Of a DNA stretch of 64,000 bases, positions 43,966 to 52,872 are shown piece after piece (position 1 is the stretch's first letter; each line of letters opens with the position of its first letter). Under the pieces are notes generated by a model that was not told the DNA's origin, made no database searches, and saw only the letters and a list, made by a program, of their open reading frames with translations. Position numbers and translations under genes: made by a program. Origin of the DNA: Candidatus Babeliales bacterium (GTDB taxonomy: Bacteria > Babelota > Babeliae > Babelales > Vermiphilaceae); assembly GCA_020049835.1 (NCBI GenBank), contig JAGVLK010000003.1:1-64000 (forward strand), in the 5' to 3' direction.

Positions 43966-44741
43966 AATGTAGAATTAGTCAAGGTCAAAACACATTGAAT
44001 AGTCTGAGGCGCTCCCGGAGTAAGTGAACCAATATAGGATGACGCTATAGTGAGTCCGGCTCCAAGAAGTAATGATGATATACTGCCGCCTGCCGTATAC
44101 AGAACCGTCTTCCACTTGGCTTGCCCTTTAAACTTTTCATGCGCAGCTGTAATATCTTCATTTGCCTTTTCAGATGCCTCCAACTTTGTAGAAGTACCAA
44201 TTAAAGCATCTACAACCGGTTGTACTGCCCCCTGCGCAATTGGCATAGCAGAACTCAACTCACTTAAAAAATCTCCTCTTGTTTGTCCACGCGGCGTTTT
44301 TATATGTATCAATTTTTCTGTTTTGACAAAGAGCGGCTGAATACCCCCTCGCGTTGCAGATTCAATGCACCTGCCCAGATTGCACTTTGCCGTTTTGTCC
44401 TGCTCAAGCACTGCAACCAGATGCGGTAATGCCGCAGTAGTATTGCCTTCAAAATGTGAAAGATAGTGCTGTGCCATTTGATGCGCAGTCAATGGTGCTT
44501 CATCACTATCATCATCATCGGGTAAATCAGTTAGAGTATCAATGCGTCCCGGACCATTAATCTGTGACAATCCAACCGGTGTCTGCTCATCAGATGAGCT
44601 ACCGCTGCTATTGATACTTTCACGTACAGTAATTATATGCGGCGGCGTAGATTTTCCGTTGTTACGATCCATTGCCAGCATATAATTTGTTAAAAAAATA
44701 AGACAAAATGCCGGTATCGGCCCTCTAGAATATATATACAT
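43962..44741 (-). CDS. Exported Ser/Asp-rich membrane protein, partner of the gene at 43965
   Basis: The 259-residue protein begins with a hydrophobic signal (IPAFCLIFLTNYMLA). Next come Ser-rich and acidic stretches (SINSSGSSSDEQ, DLPDDDDSDEAP), a helical middle domain (LTAHQMAQHYLSHFEGNTTAAL), an amphipathic stretch and a C-terminal hydrophobic segment (SISSLLLGAGLTIASSYIG). No family recognised. It is the first gene of a two-gene operon with ATGA coupling. The C-terminal hydrophobic segments of both proteins could pair in a membrane. Confidence 0.7.
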   Translation of the reverse strand: MYIYSRGPIPAFCLIFLTNYMLAMDRNNGKSTPPHIITVRESINSSGSSSDEQTPVGLSQINGPGRIDTLTDLPDDDDSDEAPLTAHQMAQHYLSHFEGNTTAALPHLVAVLEQDKTAKCNLGRCIESATRGGIQPLFVKTEKLIHIKTPRGQTRGDFLSELSSAMPIAQGAVQPVVDALIGTSTKLEASEKANEDITAAHEKFKGQAKWKTVLYTAGGSISSLLLGAGLTIASSYIGSLTPGAPQTIQCVLTLTNSTL

Positions 44742-44942
44742 ACATACCTCCCTTTATGTCTTTTCAGCTTACGCGCGCACACAACTCAAGTGCAATATCT
44801 GATCACTTTTAGGCATAATCGGAGCATAATTAACACAAAAGGGCGAGTTTCGTGACGATTCTGTTTGCCAAAAATTTTAAATCCCTGTATGTTTAGAGCG
44901 AAATACTGCTTATGTTAGCTTTATACGAAGGGCATAAAAACA

Positions 44943-47549
44943 ATGAAATCACTCGAAATTCGCCAACGATTTTTTGATTTTTTTACCAAACGTGGCCATG
45001 AAAAAGTAGCGAGCTCATCGCTTATTCCTGCACAAGACCCTACCCTGCTTTTTGCAAATGCGGGTATGAACCAATTTAAGGATCTTTTTTTAGGCAAAGA
45101 AAAGAGAAGCTATAACAAAGCGGTAACTATTCAAAAATGTGTGCGTGCGGGCGGTAAACATAATGACCTTGATAATGTCGGCTTTACCAAGCGCCATCTT
45201 ACCTTTTTTGAGATGATGGGGAATTTCTCATTTGGTGATTATTTTAAACGAGAAGCTATTACCTATGCATGGGATTTTTTAACCACCGAACTTGGACTGT
45301 CACAGAAAAAATTACATGTGAGCGTATTTACTGAAGATGATGAAGCATATGACATATGGAATACTGAAGTCGGCGTACCGACAACGCGTATTCATCGCCT
45401 TGGCGCAAAAGACAACTTCTGGCAAATGGGCGAAACCGGTCCATGCGGTCCCTGCACTGAAATTTATGTAGATCGTGGTCCTGAACATGGCTGCAAACAA
45501 AGCTCGTGCGCTCCCGGGTGTGATTGCGACCGCTTTTTAGAAATTTGGAATCTTGTGTTTATGCAGTTTGATCGTCAACCGGATGGTTCCGATGTGCCAT
45601 TATTGCACAAAGGTGTCGATACCGGTATGGGCCTTGAACGTATTAGCGCAACCATGCAAAACAAAGATTCCGTGTATGAAACCGATCTGTTTACCCCCAT
45701 TATTGCTGAAACACAACGACTTACCGGCATTGTTTATGCAGATCAACAACCCGATATTAAAGCTGCATTCCATGTACTTGCAGATCATATTCGCTCAAGC
45801 TCAATGCTGATTGCCGATGGATGTTCACCATCCAATGAAGGTCGTGGCTATGTGTTGCGTAAAATTATACGTCGCGCTGCATTATTTGCACAAAAATTAA
45901 GCGATGACATTCACCTTTTCCCTAATTTATGCACAGCAGTGGTCGATGAACTGGGCGCTATTTACCCTGAACTGACACAGCACCAACAGTTAGTGCGCCA
46001 AGTGTTGCTGAGTGAAATTGAAAAGTTTGCGGCGAATTTGGTACGTGGCAATCATCTGCTTAAAAAATATATCGCAGAACATGTGGCTGACAAACTTATT
46101 CCCGGTGAAGAAGCATTCAAAATGTACGACACCTATGGATTCCCTATCGAACTTGTTGAAATCATTGCACATGAGCATGGCTTTGAAGTTGATATGGATG
46201 GCTTTGAATTGAGTATGAAGAAACAAAAGGAACACTCAGGCAAAAAAGGTACTGATGATCTTGAACATGTTGAAGGTTTAGATCCACTTATACAATCGGA
46301 ATTTACCGGATATCAAGAGCTCAGCACAACTGCGCCAATCAAAGCATTAATTGTCGATGGCAAAGCAGTTCCCAAAGTTACGGCCGGCACACGCGTGTTT
46401 GTTATTGCTGAACGCTCACCATTTTTTATTGTTGGTGGCGGACAGGTTCCTGATGAAGGATCTATCGTCGCACACAGCATCAGCACACCAATTACCCATG
46501 TACGCTTTATAAAGCAAGGTATCGCTGCTGAAATAGTTGCACCGGTAGCGTTGGCTCTTGGCGATGAAGTTACCTCTATAGTGGATGCTGAAAAACGCAT
46601 TAATGCGATGAAAAACCATACTGCAACCCATCTATTGCAAGCTGCACTTATGCAAGTGTGCGGTAAACAGATTAAACAATCCGGTTCATTGGTACATCCT
46701 GATTATTTACGCTTTGATTTTACCTACCATACTGCTTTAACGGATACACAAATAAAGCAAGTTGAAGATATAGTAAACGATAAAATCCGTGAAAACGTAC
46801 CGGTTGATATTTGCCACACAACTTATCGTGAAGCACTGGCAAAAGGTGCGCTCGCATTCTTTGGAGACAAATATAACCCTGAACAGGTACGCGTTGTTGA
46901 TGTTCCCGGTTTTTCTACCGAATTATGCGGTGGAACGCACGTAAAGCGCACCGGTGATATCGGCACTTTTAAAATTACACAAGAAACATCACTTTCTGCA
47001 GGCCATCGTCGTATATTTGCATTAAGCGGACCAAAAGCAATTGCGCTCTTTCAACAGGAAGATGCAATCGTGAGAAATCTCACCACGCAATTTAAAATCA
47101 AGCCGGAAGCAATTATAACAACGGTGGAAAACTTACAAGAAAAACAAAAAGAGTTACTCAAAGAGCTTAAAGCTGCACAACAACAGCTGATTATGGGTGC
47201 ACTTAAGCAGGCGCTGGATACAAAAGTAATCATTAAAGATGTTCCCTATGTATATCTGGAAACAGACAATGCTGCAGCCGATACGCTTAAAGAAACGGTT
47301 CAGAAAGTTGCACAACAGCATGAAGGATTTTATGTTGCCGTCAATCGTAGCAACGACCGCACTGCATTTGTAGCAATGGTCACTCCAACATTTGCAGATA
47401 GGGTAAATTTAACTAATTTTGGCGCTTGGTTAAAAGAAACGCATAAGTTGCAGGGCGGAGGCTCCAAAAATTATTTGCAAGGTGCTGGACCAAAAATTGG
47501 ACGCGATGTGCGCGATTCATTTGAACAATGGTTACGCAAGGCGCTTTAG
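44943..47549 (+). CDS. alaS: Alanyl-tRNA synthetase
   Basis: The 868-residue class II enzyme is complete. The aminoacylation domain has LIPAQDPTLLFANAGMNQF and NVGFTKRHLTFFEMMGNFSFGDYF. The editing domain has NHTATHLLQAAL and CGGTHVKRTGDIG as metal ligands. The DHHA1 C-terminal domain ends in LQGGGSKNYLQGAG. It charges tRNA-Ala and clears mischarged Ser or Gly. AAGGG lies upstream. Its end overlaps the 3' end of convergent pth by 4 nt. Confidence 0.98.
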   Translation: MKSLEIRQRFFDFFTKRGHEKVASSSLIPAQDPTLLFANAGMNQFKDLFLGKEKRSYNKAVTIQKCVRAGGKHNDLDNVGFTKRHLTFFEMMGNFSFGDYFKREAITYAWDFLTTELGLSQKKLHVSVFTEDDEAYDIWNTEVGVPTTRIHRLGAKDNFWQMGETGPCGPCTEIYVDRGPEHGCKQSSCAPGCDCDRFLEIWNLVFMQFDRQPDGSDVPLLHKGVDTGMGLERISATMQNKDSVYETDLFTPIIAETQRLTGIVYADQQPDIKAAFHVLADHIRSSSMLIADGCSPSNEGRGYVLRKIIRRAALFAQKLSDDIHLFPNLCTAVVDELGAIYPELTQHQQLVRQVLLSEIEKFAANLVRGNHLLKKYIAEHVADKLIPGEEAFKMYDTYGFPIELVEIIAHEHGFEVDMDGFELSMKKQKEHSGKKGTDDLEHVEGLDPLIQSEFTGYQELSTTAPIKALIVDGKAVPKVTAGTRVFVIAERSPFFIVGGGQVPDEGSIVAHSISTPITHVRFIKQGIAAEIVAPVALALGDEVTSIVDAEKRINAMKNHTATHLLQAALMQVCGKQIKQSGSLVHPDYLRFDFTYHTALTDTQIKQVEDIVNDKIRENVPVDICHTTYREALAKGALAFFGDKYNPEQVRVVDVPGFSTELCGGTHVKRTGDIGTFKITQETSLSAGHRRIFALSGPKAIALFQQEDAIVRNLTTQFKIKPEAIITTVENLQEKQKELLKELKAAQQQLIMGALKQALDTKVIIKDVPYVYLETDNAAADTLKETVQKVAQQHEGFYVAVNRSNDRTAFVAMVTPTFADRVNLTNFGAWLKETHKLQGGGSKNYLQGAGPKIGRDVRDSFEQWLRKAL

Positions 47550-48067
47550 CATAAGCGTTCATTAATTAATTTGATTGCATCATCAATCATCGCTTGCAGT
47601 TGCTCTGTCGGCTCACTAAAATTAGTTAATACCCAGGTGCCGACATCCTCTTTGCGCTCAGGACGACCGATGCCACAACGCAGGCGGTAAAAATCTTTAC
47701 CGATGTATTCAATAATTGAGCGTAAACCATTGTGTCCACGTGCTGAGCCACCAAAAGTAATACTTGTTGTGCCAAACGGTTTTTCAAGTTCATCATGCAC
47801 TACAAGAATTTCTTCCGGCTTGATGCCCTTACGTTGCAACCAACCAAGTACCCTGCCACTGTCATTCATAAACGTTTGCGGTTTTACCAAGAACACCGGA
47901 TGATAGTTTACTTCAATAGTCGTGGCAAGCATGTCATCTTTTGCTTGCCAGGAAGCATTATGTGCTGCTGCAAAAGCATCGAGTACCATAAACCCAATGT
48001 TATGCCGCGTACGTGCAAATTTTGCGCCGGGATTACCCAAGCCTATACATGCTTTAATTTCGTGCAT
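47546..48067 (-). CDS. pth: Peptidyl-tRNA hydrolase
   Basis: The 173-residue protein has the family active-site set: IGLGNPG with Asn, TRHNIGFMVLD with the catalytic His, KPQTFMNDSG, VVHDELEKPFG with the Asp, and GSARGHNGLRSI. It frees tRNA from dropped-off peptidyl-tRNA. It is convergent with alaS (4-nt overlap) and preceded by a family A repeat. It functions alongside tmRNA and SmpB encoded nearby. Confidence 0.97.
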   Translation of the reverse strand: MHEIKACIGLGNPGAKFARTRHNIGFMVLDAFAAAHNASWQAKDDMLATTIEVNYHPVFLVKPQTFMNDSGRVLGWLQRKGIKPEEILVVHDELEKPFGTTSITFGGSARGHNGLRSIIEYIGKDFYRLRCGIGRPERKEDVGTWVLTNFSEPTEQLQAMIDDAIKLINERLC

Positions 48068-48099
48068 GATGTAGTTTACCTTCTAATTTTAAGGAAAAA

Positions 48100-48278
48100 T
48101 CCTTCGACAAGCTCAGGATGATTACAGTTATTTCAGTATTACTTTGATACATTCAAATTACAAATTTTTAACTAATCAAGCATACAATGTACATCAAGCA
48201 TATCCAAAAGCATTAAATGCAATCATCCTGCGTGTCTCGCCATAGCTCATAGAGCGACGGCGGAAGCTTGTCGAAGGA
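48100..48278. repeat. MITE-like element, dispersed family A copy 3, with an interrupted arm
   Basis: The left arm is 48100-48123 (core CCTTCGACAAGCTCAGGATG). The right arm is split into 48221-48230 and 48265-48278 by a 34-nt insert at 48231-48264 that itself contains an imperfect hairpin (CGCCATAGCTC/GAGCGACGGCG). Without the insert the right arm would match the left one in inverted orientation. It occupies most of the pth-prs gap, with no ORF. Confidence 0.72.
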
Positions 48279-48286
48279 TCTTCCTT

Positions 48287-49186
48287 TTACAAAGGATTAT
48301 ATTGATTTAATGCCATCGCAAGAGCTTCGCTCATATCCATTATCGTTAATTTCTGATGCCCTGCACATACCAAACTATTACTCACAAACAAACGGTTCAG
48401 GGGCAGTTCATCGAGATAATCAGCCACCGGTCGGCTGCATACCGGATGCGTTATGCAAGCAATAATATCTTGCACATGTGGCTGCAGCGCTCGCGTTACT
48501 GCAGCGAGTGTTGCACCGGTATCAAGTATATCATCAACAATGAGCGCCGTCATTCCGGCAGGAATACGTGCATTGCATTGCAGCTGCATGTCATCGGCAG
48601 TGCGTTTTTTAGTAAGCAATATTACGGGCCTACCAAGGTCACGCGCAAGAATCTGCGCACGATGATGCGCACCCTCATCGGGAGCTACGACAATAAATTT
48701 TTTATCGGGATAAAGTCGGGGGAGGATTTCTGCAATATAGGCACTTGGCTGCAGATGTAGATAATTTGCTTTAAACAGTTCCATTACCTGCATGCGATGC
48801 ACATCAACACAGGCTACTACATCTACTACGGCACTAATTCTGTCAGCTGCATCTTGTAATGCCGGTGATGGGCCATTAATGCCAAATTCACGACCATATG
48901 CAAAATAGGGCATCAACAGACGTATACGTATGGCGCCGGCAGTGCGTGCTGCAACGCAAAGCGCGATTGCTTCTTGCAACTGTTGCTCAGGCTGTTCTGC
49001 AACCGCGTGAATCACCGTTACATATGCTCCCTCGATTACTGCATTTTGGGCACAACTAAGTTTTATCTCCACTTCATCATGCGTACGCCGTTCGGCCTGC
49101 ACTTGCAGAAATTGTTGCGGCATTTTGGCAGCAGTCTGCTCAGCCAATGCATAATCTGCAAAACCAATAACAACGTGATGCATCAT
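48287..49186 (-). CDS. prs: Ribose-phosphate pyrophosphokinase
   Basis: The ATG at 49186 is preferred because AGAGGAT lies just upstream; longer in-frame extensions lack an RBS. The ~299-residue enzyme has the Prs fold: LSCAQNAVIEGA, RIRLLMPYFAYGREF, CVDVHRMQVMELF, VVAPDEGAHHRAQILA, the catalytic loop TKKRT and the PRPP loop ALIVDDILDTGAT. It makes PRPP from ribose 5-phosphate and ATP, linking the pentose phosphate genes here to nucleotide synthesis. A hairpin at 49211-49245 separates it from skp upstream. Confidence 0.93.
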   Translation of the reverse strand: MMHHVVIGFADYALAEQTAAKMPQQFLQVQAERRTHDEVEIKLSCAQNAVIEGAYVTVIHAVAEQPEQQLQEAIALCVAARTAGAIRIRLLMPYFAYGREFGINGPSPALQDAADRISAVVDVVACVDVHRMQVMELFKANYLHLQPSAYIAEILPRLYPDKKFIVVAPDEGAHHRAQILARDLGRPVILLTKKRTADDMQLQCNARIPAGMTALIVDDILDTGATLAAVTRALQPHVQDIIACITHPVCSRPVADYLDELPLNRLFVSNSLVCAGHQKLTIMDMSEALAMALNQYNPL

Positions 49187-49210
49187 CAGTTGATCCTCTA
49201 CATAAATGAA

Positions 49211-49245
49211 CCCCGTCGCAGTAGCTTTCACCACTGCTGACGGGG
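49211..49245 (-). other. Hairpin between the Skp-like gene and prs
   Basis: CCCCGTCGCAGTAG/CACTGCTGACGGGG form an imperfect stem with a 6-nt loop. There is no T run, so it may partly attenuate read-through or protect an mRNA end. Confidence 0.5.
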
Positions 49246-49274
49246 ATTCTTACAATCCAATATCTACAAATAAT

Positions 49275-49877
49275 TTATGCTTTTGCAGCTGGTTGTGCTG
49301 CTACAGGCTGTGCTGCTTTTTTAGCTTTGTAAACAGCATCCATTTCAGCAATAAACATATCGGTGCAATCAGGAAGCGCACCAACTTCAATGTACATGCG
49401 TTTGTCAGCAATTGCTGCACCGCCCAGTTTATCTGAAACTGTTTTTTTAACCGGTATAATAAAATCATTCATTTCTTGTGAAACAGCGCCAGCTAATTGT
49501 TCATATTCCATACGCAATTGTTGAAATTCAGCTTCGTAATCATCACGTAGACGTTCAAAGTCTTTACGCTTTTTGTTTAAAGCTTCAGGAGAAAGCATGG
49601 CACCTTTTTGTTCAATTTCTTGTGCCTTTTGACGCAAATCATTACCAATTTGTTCGCTACGCGTAGTAATTTGTTGTTCCTTTTGTTTAATGAGCGCAGA
49701 TTTTTCTTTACCTATGAGTGAATCGCTCATACAACGTTCCATATCAACAACATAGGTTTGTACGTGCTTTACCGCTGCAGGTTGCGCCGCAACAGCATTT
49801 GGTGCCATAGCGCTTGCTGCGCGTAATGCTACACATGAACAGAGAAGAATCAGAGGGAAAAAGAATTTTTTCATCAT
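49275..49877 (-). CDS. Skp/OmpH-family periplasmic chaperone
   Basis: The ATG at 49877 is 9 nt after AAGG and begins a signal peptide (MMKKFFFPLILLCSCVALRA). After a Pro/Ala segment, the strand-forming VQTYVVDMERCMSD starts the Skp core, and residues ~75-160 form a long coiled coil (SLIGKEKSALIKQKEQQITT). It ends with ADKRMYIEVGALPDCTDMFIAEMD and an Ala/Gln tail. The Skp family holds unfolded outer-membrane proteins in the periplasm, so the organism probably has an outer membrane. Confidence 0.86.
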   Translation of the reverse strand: MMKKFFFPLILLCSCVALRAASAMAPNAVAAQPAAVKHVQTYVVDMERCMSDSLIGKEKSALIKQKEQQITTRSEQIGNDLRQKAQEIEQKGAMLSPEALNKKRKDFERLRDDYEAEFQQLRMEYEQLAGAVSQEMNDFIIPVKKTVSDKLGGAAIADKRMYIEVGALPDCTDMFIAEMDAVYKAKKAAQPVAAQPAAKA

Positions 49878-49980
49878 AATGATGCACCTTTTTGTTTGAA
49901 GATTGATATCTGTTTTTACTATAGTACTTCTTGTACATATGGTCAACTGGACATCAACTTCATAGATGATCACACCCTAC

Positions 49981-50130
49981 TTCGTTAATCCGCCTACGCT
50001 AAAGCTACGTCGGACTAAAGAACTTCGGCGCACAGGGGCGAAGCTCCGTTAGGAGCAAATGCTAAATATAATAAAGATTACTGCCCTACTTCGCATTGCT
50101 ATCGCAATCAGCTACGAAGGGCATTCTTCG
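49981..50130. other. Cluster of hairpins upstream of the Skp gene and downstream of tmRNA
   Basis: At least three imperfect hairpins lie in a row: CCGCCTACGCTAAAG/CTACGTCGGA (49991-50016), GGGGCGAAGCTCC/GGAGC (50036-50056) and a longer one from 50092 to 50122 with TTGC-TATC-GCAA at its tip and TTCG/CGAA near its base. There is no open frame. They could be mobile REP-like sequences or structured RNA. The short motif CTACGTCGG also occurs at 14370-14378. Confidence 0.45.
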
Positions 50131-50180
50131 CCCTGTACTATCATAATTTAAATAATTGGCTATTATCCATCCGTTAAAAA

Positions 50181-50212
50181 AATGGCCTGCCATTCGAAGC
50201 CTTGGCGAAGAA
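50181..50212 (-). terminator. ssrA: Probable terminator of tmRNA
   Basis: On the minus strand directly after the CCA end, ATTCTTCGCC...GGCTTCGAAT forms an imperfect stem, followed by GGCAGGCCATTTTTTT. Confidence 0.6.
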
Positions 50213-50593
50213 TGGTGGAGGCGATGGGAATCGAACCCATGTCCGCACCACAGCAAAACGCAAGCACTACGTGTGTATCCTTTACGAGTACGATCCGATC
50301 ACCTTAAAGGCTAGGTATTGATCGGAAAGTCCATTGAGTAATATATGTAGCGCTACACAATAGCGAATTCTGGCGAAACATATTCTATCTGATTAATACG
50401 AGATAAACAAACTGATAGACACGCTTGATTATCAAGAACTCTTATTTAGGCTTACGCGTAAATATGAGATGCTTGGGCATTAAAGCCGTTTGCATTGTTG
50501 TTTATTGTTTGATTAATTCTTTTACGAGCACTTAATCAACGCTCGACACGCACCTGACGTCCCTTTGTAACACGTCGAAACCTGGACGCCCCC
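50213..50593 (-). ncRNA. ssrA: Transfer-messenger RNA
   Basis: The 5' end GGGGGCG (50593-50587) pairs with CGCCTCC before ACCA at the 3' end (50213). The 3' T-arm reads CATGGGTTCGATTCCCATCG, and the 5' tRNA-like part contains GTTTCGACGTG typical of one-piece tmRNA. The tag frame starts at GCA (50493) and reads ANGFNAQASHIYA then TAA (50454-50452). One-piece, ~381 nt. It rescues stalled ribosomes with SmpB, encoded at 55621. The tag ends in Ile-Tyr-Ala rather than the usual Leu-Ala-Ala. Confidence 0.95.
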
Positions 50594-50632
50594 GAAAATT
50601 TCAAAGTTCTAGCATATCCTCTATAAGTATAT

Positions 50633-50661
50633 AGCGTACAAAACAGTTTTCCATTTGTCAA
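50633..50661 (-). promoter_or_regulatory. Possible promoter of tmRNA
   Basis: Minus strand: TTGACA (50661-50656), a 17-nt spacer and TACGCT (50638-50633), with TATACT slightly downstream. The -10 match is poor. It lies ~40-60 nt before the mature tmRNA 5' end, fitting a processed precursor. The remaining gap to the Nudix gene (50662-50814) shows only the Nudix RBS. Confidence 0.4.
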
Positions 50662-50814
50662 TCCACGCCGCGCAATTTTTACATATTTTTGCTATTTCTG
50701 GGGCTAATATTGCCATTTTAGGACATTTAAGCCATGAATTTGCGCTTGCAATATGCCCAAACTTCCTCCATACTCACAGTAAAAAACACCCTATAACAAA
50801 AAGGAAGTCACCTA

Positions 50815-51288
50815 ATGAATCCCACCTTGCAAGAGAAAAACTATCATTTGGGCATCAAAGCCCTCATTCAAAACAGCGATGGTAAAATATTAATACTCAG
50901 ACGCACCGGCCATAATTTTTGGGATGTTCCTGGTGGCAGAGTACAAACGGGAGAACAAGCGCTAGAAACACTTGTACGCGAAGTTATGGAAGAAACCGGA
51001 CTGAGTGATCTACGCGACATCAAACCACAAGCTATGACGCTCACGCCAATTACTATCCAAGTAACGGATGGCACCTCTGCAGGACTCATTTTGTGGTATC
51101 ATTCATGCACGGTAGTTGATCCGGTCATTGCGCTCAGCGAAGAACATTGTGAATACCAATGGGTTACCTGGGATGTAGCACAAACACTGGTTCGTTTTTT
51201 TGGTGCCGCATCACTTATTAATTTACCGGAAATTCTTTTTATGACGCATAAAACAAACAATACACGCGCGCAGACAACAGCAAAGTAA
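50815..51288 (+). CDS. Nudix hydrolase
   Basis: The Nudix box is canonical: GGRVQTGEQALETLVREVMEETGL (residues ~41-64 by position), giving Gx5Ex7REVxEETGL. The N-terminal half has HLGIKALIQNSDGKILILRR, typical of MutT/ADP-ribose-type Nudix enzymes. The 157-residue protein is full length, no signal peptide. AAGGAAG lies 7-8 nt before the ATG. Substrate unknown; oxidised nucleotides or ADP-ribose are family-level options. Confidence 0.93.
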   Translation: MNPTLQEKNYHLGIKALIQNSDGKILILRRTGHNFWDVPGGRVQTGEQALETLVREVMEETGLSDLRDIKPQAMTLTPITIQVTDGTSAGLILWYHSCTVVDPVIALSEEHCEYQWVTWDVAQTLVRFFGAASLINLPEILFMTHKTNNTRAQTTAK

Positions 51289-51370
51289 AACGTTCAATGG
51301 CAAAAATATCGTTTACATGTTAGGATAAGGCAAATTTGTAGTATATGATCCATAAAAATAAGGAGTTACC

Positions 51371-52048
51371 ATGAAACAATCGCGTCCATTATATGCTTAC
51401 ATGTTGTTAAACATTATGCTCTCACTCACCGTACCGGCACTTCATGCAGCTGCGCACGATACCGCTACAAGCAAAGAGGTAAAAAAAGAGGACATGCTTA
51501 CTGTCGCCAGTAATAACGCTCTTATACATTCGGTATTTTCAACAGGTGTAACAAAAAAAAATATCGATTTTATTCACCAACGTTTAGATGCGGGAGCAAG
51601 CGTGCATCCATGCGCCAAAAATGGTTGGAATTTACTTCATTATTTAGCAATAAGTGAAGTTGAAAATCGTACCATTTTTCCACTCCTTCAGAAAGTTATA
51701 AATAAAGGCATGAGTGGTTCTGGTAAGGATAAAAACTATAAACAACGGCAAACACCAGAAGGTAAAACAGCTGAGCAACTGGCTCAAACGTATGCTGATG
51801 CCGGCAGCCCATTTAAACAGATGTACCACTCGCGAGCACTTTTTATACGTGATTTTAGAACAAACCAATTGACCGCTTTAGCCTTACATCGTGTTCTTTT
51901 ACTCTATAATTCAAATAAAACTATCGCAAAAGACGCACAAACAGAAATCGCAGCTCTTCAAGTCGAAAATCCTGAAGAATATGCATTAATTGAGCCGTAC
52001 CTTCATGATAAACCTAACGCACCGTGCATCATAACAGCAAAGTTATAG
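51371..52048 (+). CDS. Exported ankyrin-like protein
   Basis: ATAAGGAG precedes the ATG and a signal peptide (YMLLNIMLSLTVPALHAAA). An ankyrin-type unit is visible at residues ~70-100: IDFIHQRLDAGASVHPCAKN then GWNLLHYLA, and a second degenerate one at FPLLQKVINKGMS with KTAEQLAQTYAD. The C-terminus is helical. Architecture resembles the exported ankyrin protein at 2757. Protein-binding role inferred. Confidence 0.72.
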   Translation: MKQSRPLYAYMLLNIMLSLTVPALHAAAHDTATSKEVKKEDMLTVASNNALIHSVFSTGVTKKNIDFIHQRLDAGASVHPCAKNGWNLLHYLAISEVENRTIFPLLQKVINKGMSGSGKDKNYKQRQTPEGKTAEQLAQTYADAGSPFKQMYHSRALFIRDFRTNQLTALALHRVLLLYNSNKTIAKDAQTEIAALQVENPEEYALIEPYLHDKPNAPCIITAKL

Positions 52049-52122
52049 ACTTTAGAATATAAGAGTAGCTATGATTATGCCGAAAGTTTTTAAATGGTTT
52101 AATTAATAAAAGGAGAACCGTG

Positions 52123-52815
52123 ATGTCACCGCGTTCAATATATATCTGTTTTAGTTTAGTACTTAGTGTTTATGTTCCTCTATGCGCTATCGGCGAAAGA
52201 GTACCTTTTGCGTTAATAAAAAAACTCTTGCCATGGGAGCCAATAATTTTGGAAGCCGGTGCTCAATTTGGAGAAGATACCTCATGGATGAGTGATATGT
52301 GGCCCAGTGGTACAATCTATGCTTTTGAGCCAAGTCCAGAATCGTATCCTTCATTAGCGGCGGTTGCTGCGGAACGCAAGAATGTTATTATCGAGCAATT
52401 AGCTCTTTCTAATAAAATTGGCGAATTTCCGTTTTATCTAGCTGGGGGCGCAAGCTCATTGCTACGACCTACCGATAATATTAATGATGTCTATTTTCAT
52501 TCTGATTTAGAGCATCCGATTATGGTTCCTGTTACCACATTGGATATCTGGGCTAGCAATAAGGGCATTACCAAGATTGACTTCATGTGGCTTGATATGG
52601 AAGGAAATGAATTAAATGCACTCAATGGCGCACTTTCTATTCTTCCATCCGTTAAGGCGATTTATACAGAAGTAAATCTATTAGATTTTTGGCATGGATG
52701 CGTCAAATACGATGCCTTAACTGCATGGCTCGATCAACATGGGTTTGTAAAAATATGGGAAGATATCATTCCTAATTGGCATGGCAACGCTCTTTTCGTA
52801 AATATCAATCTATAA
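52123..52815 (+). CDS. Exported FkbM-family methyltransferase
   Basis: The ATG at 52123 follows AGGAGA by 6 nt. It starts with a signal peptide (SIYICFSLVLSVYVPLCA), unusual for this family. FkbM motifs follow: IILEAGAQFGEDTSW (SAM site), TIYAFEPSPESYPSL, NVIIEQLALSNKIGEF, VTTLDIWASNKGITKIDFMWLDMEGNE with D-x-E-G, and a conserved C-terminal part. Family members O-methylate sugars or small molecules using SAM; export raises the question of SAM supply. Two exported glycosyltransferase-like genes lie beside it. Confidence 0.88.
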   Translation: MSPRSIYICFSLVLSVYVPLCAIGERVPFALIKKLLPWEPIILEAGAQFGEDTSWMSDMWPSGTIYAFEPSPESYPSLAAVAAERKNVIIEQLALSNKIGEFPFYLAGGASSLLRPTDNINDVYFHSDLEHPIMVPVTTLDIWASNKGITKIDFMWLDMEGNELNALNGALSILPSVKAIYTEVNLLDFWHGCVKYDALTAWLDQHGFVKIWEDIIPNWHGNALFVNINL

Positions 52816-52850
52816 AAAAAGCGCTCACCAACTTGAAAATTGGTGAGCGC
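52814..52850. terminator. Terminator between convergent FkbM and glycosyltransferase-like genes
   Basis: GCGCTCACCAA (52821-52831) pairs with TTGGTGAGCGC (52840-52850). Seven As on the left give a strong U run on the minus strand; the plus side has weaker TCATTACATTT. Confidence 0.82.
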
Positions 52851-52872
52851 TCATTACATTTGCTATACAGGC

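Noticed and set aside
50213-50250. Stand-alone tRNA gene on the minus strand
   Set aside because: The T-arm and CCA end belong to tmRNA; the 5' half pairs ~380 nt away and a tag frame lies between.
50655-50885. Plus-strand open frame over the tmRNA promoter and the Nudix start
   Set aside because: It overlaps the canonical Nudix gene in another frame and has no RBS or family features.
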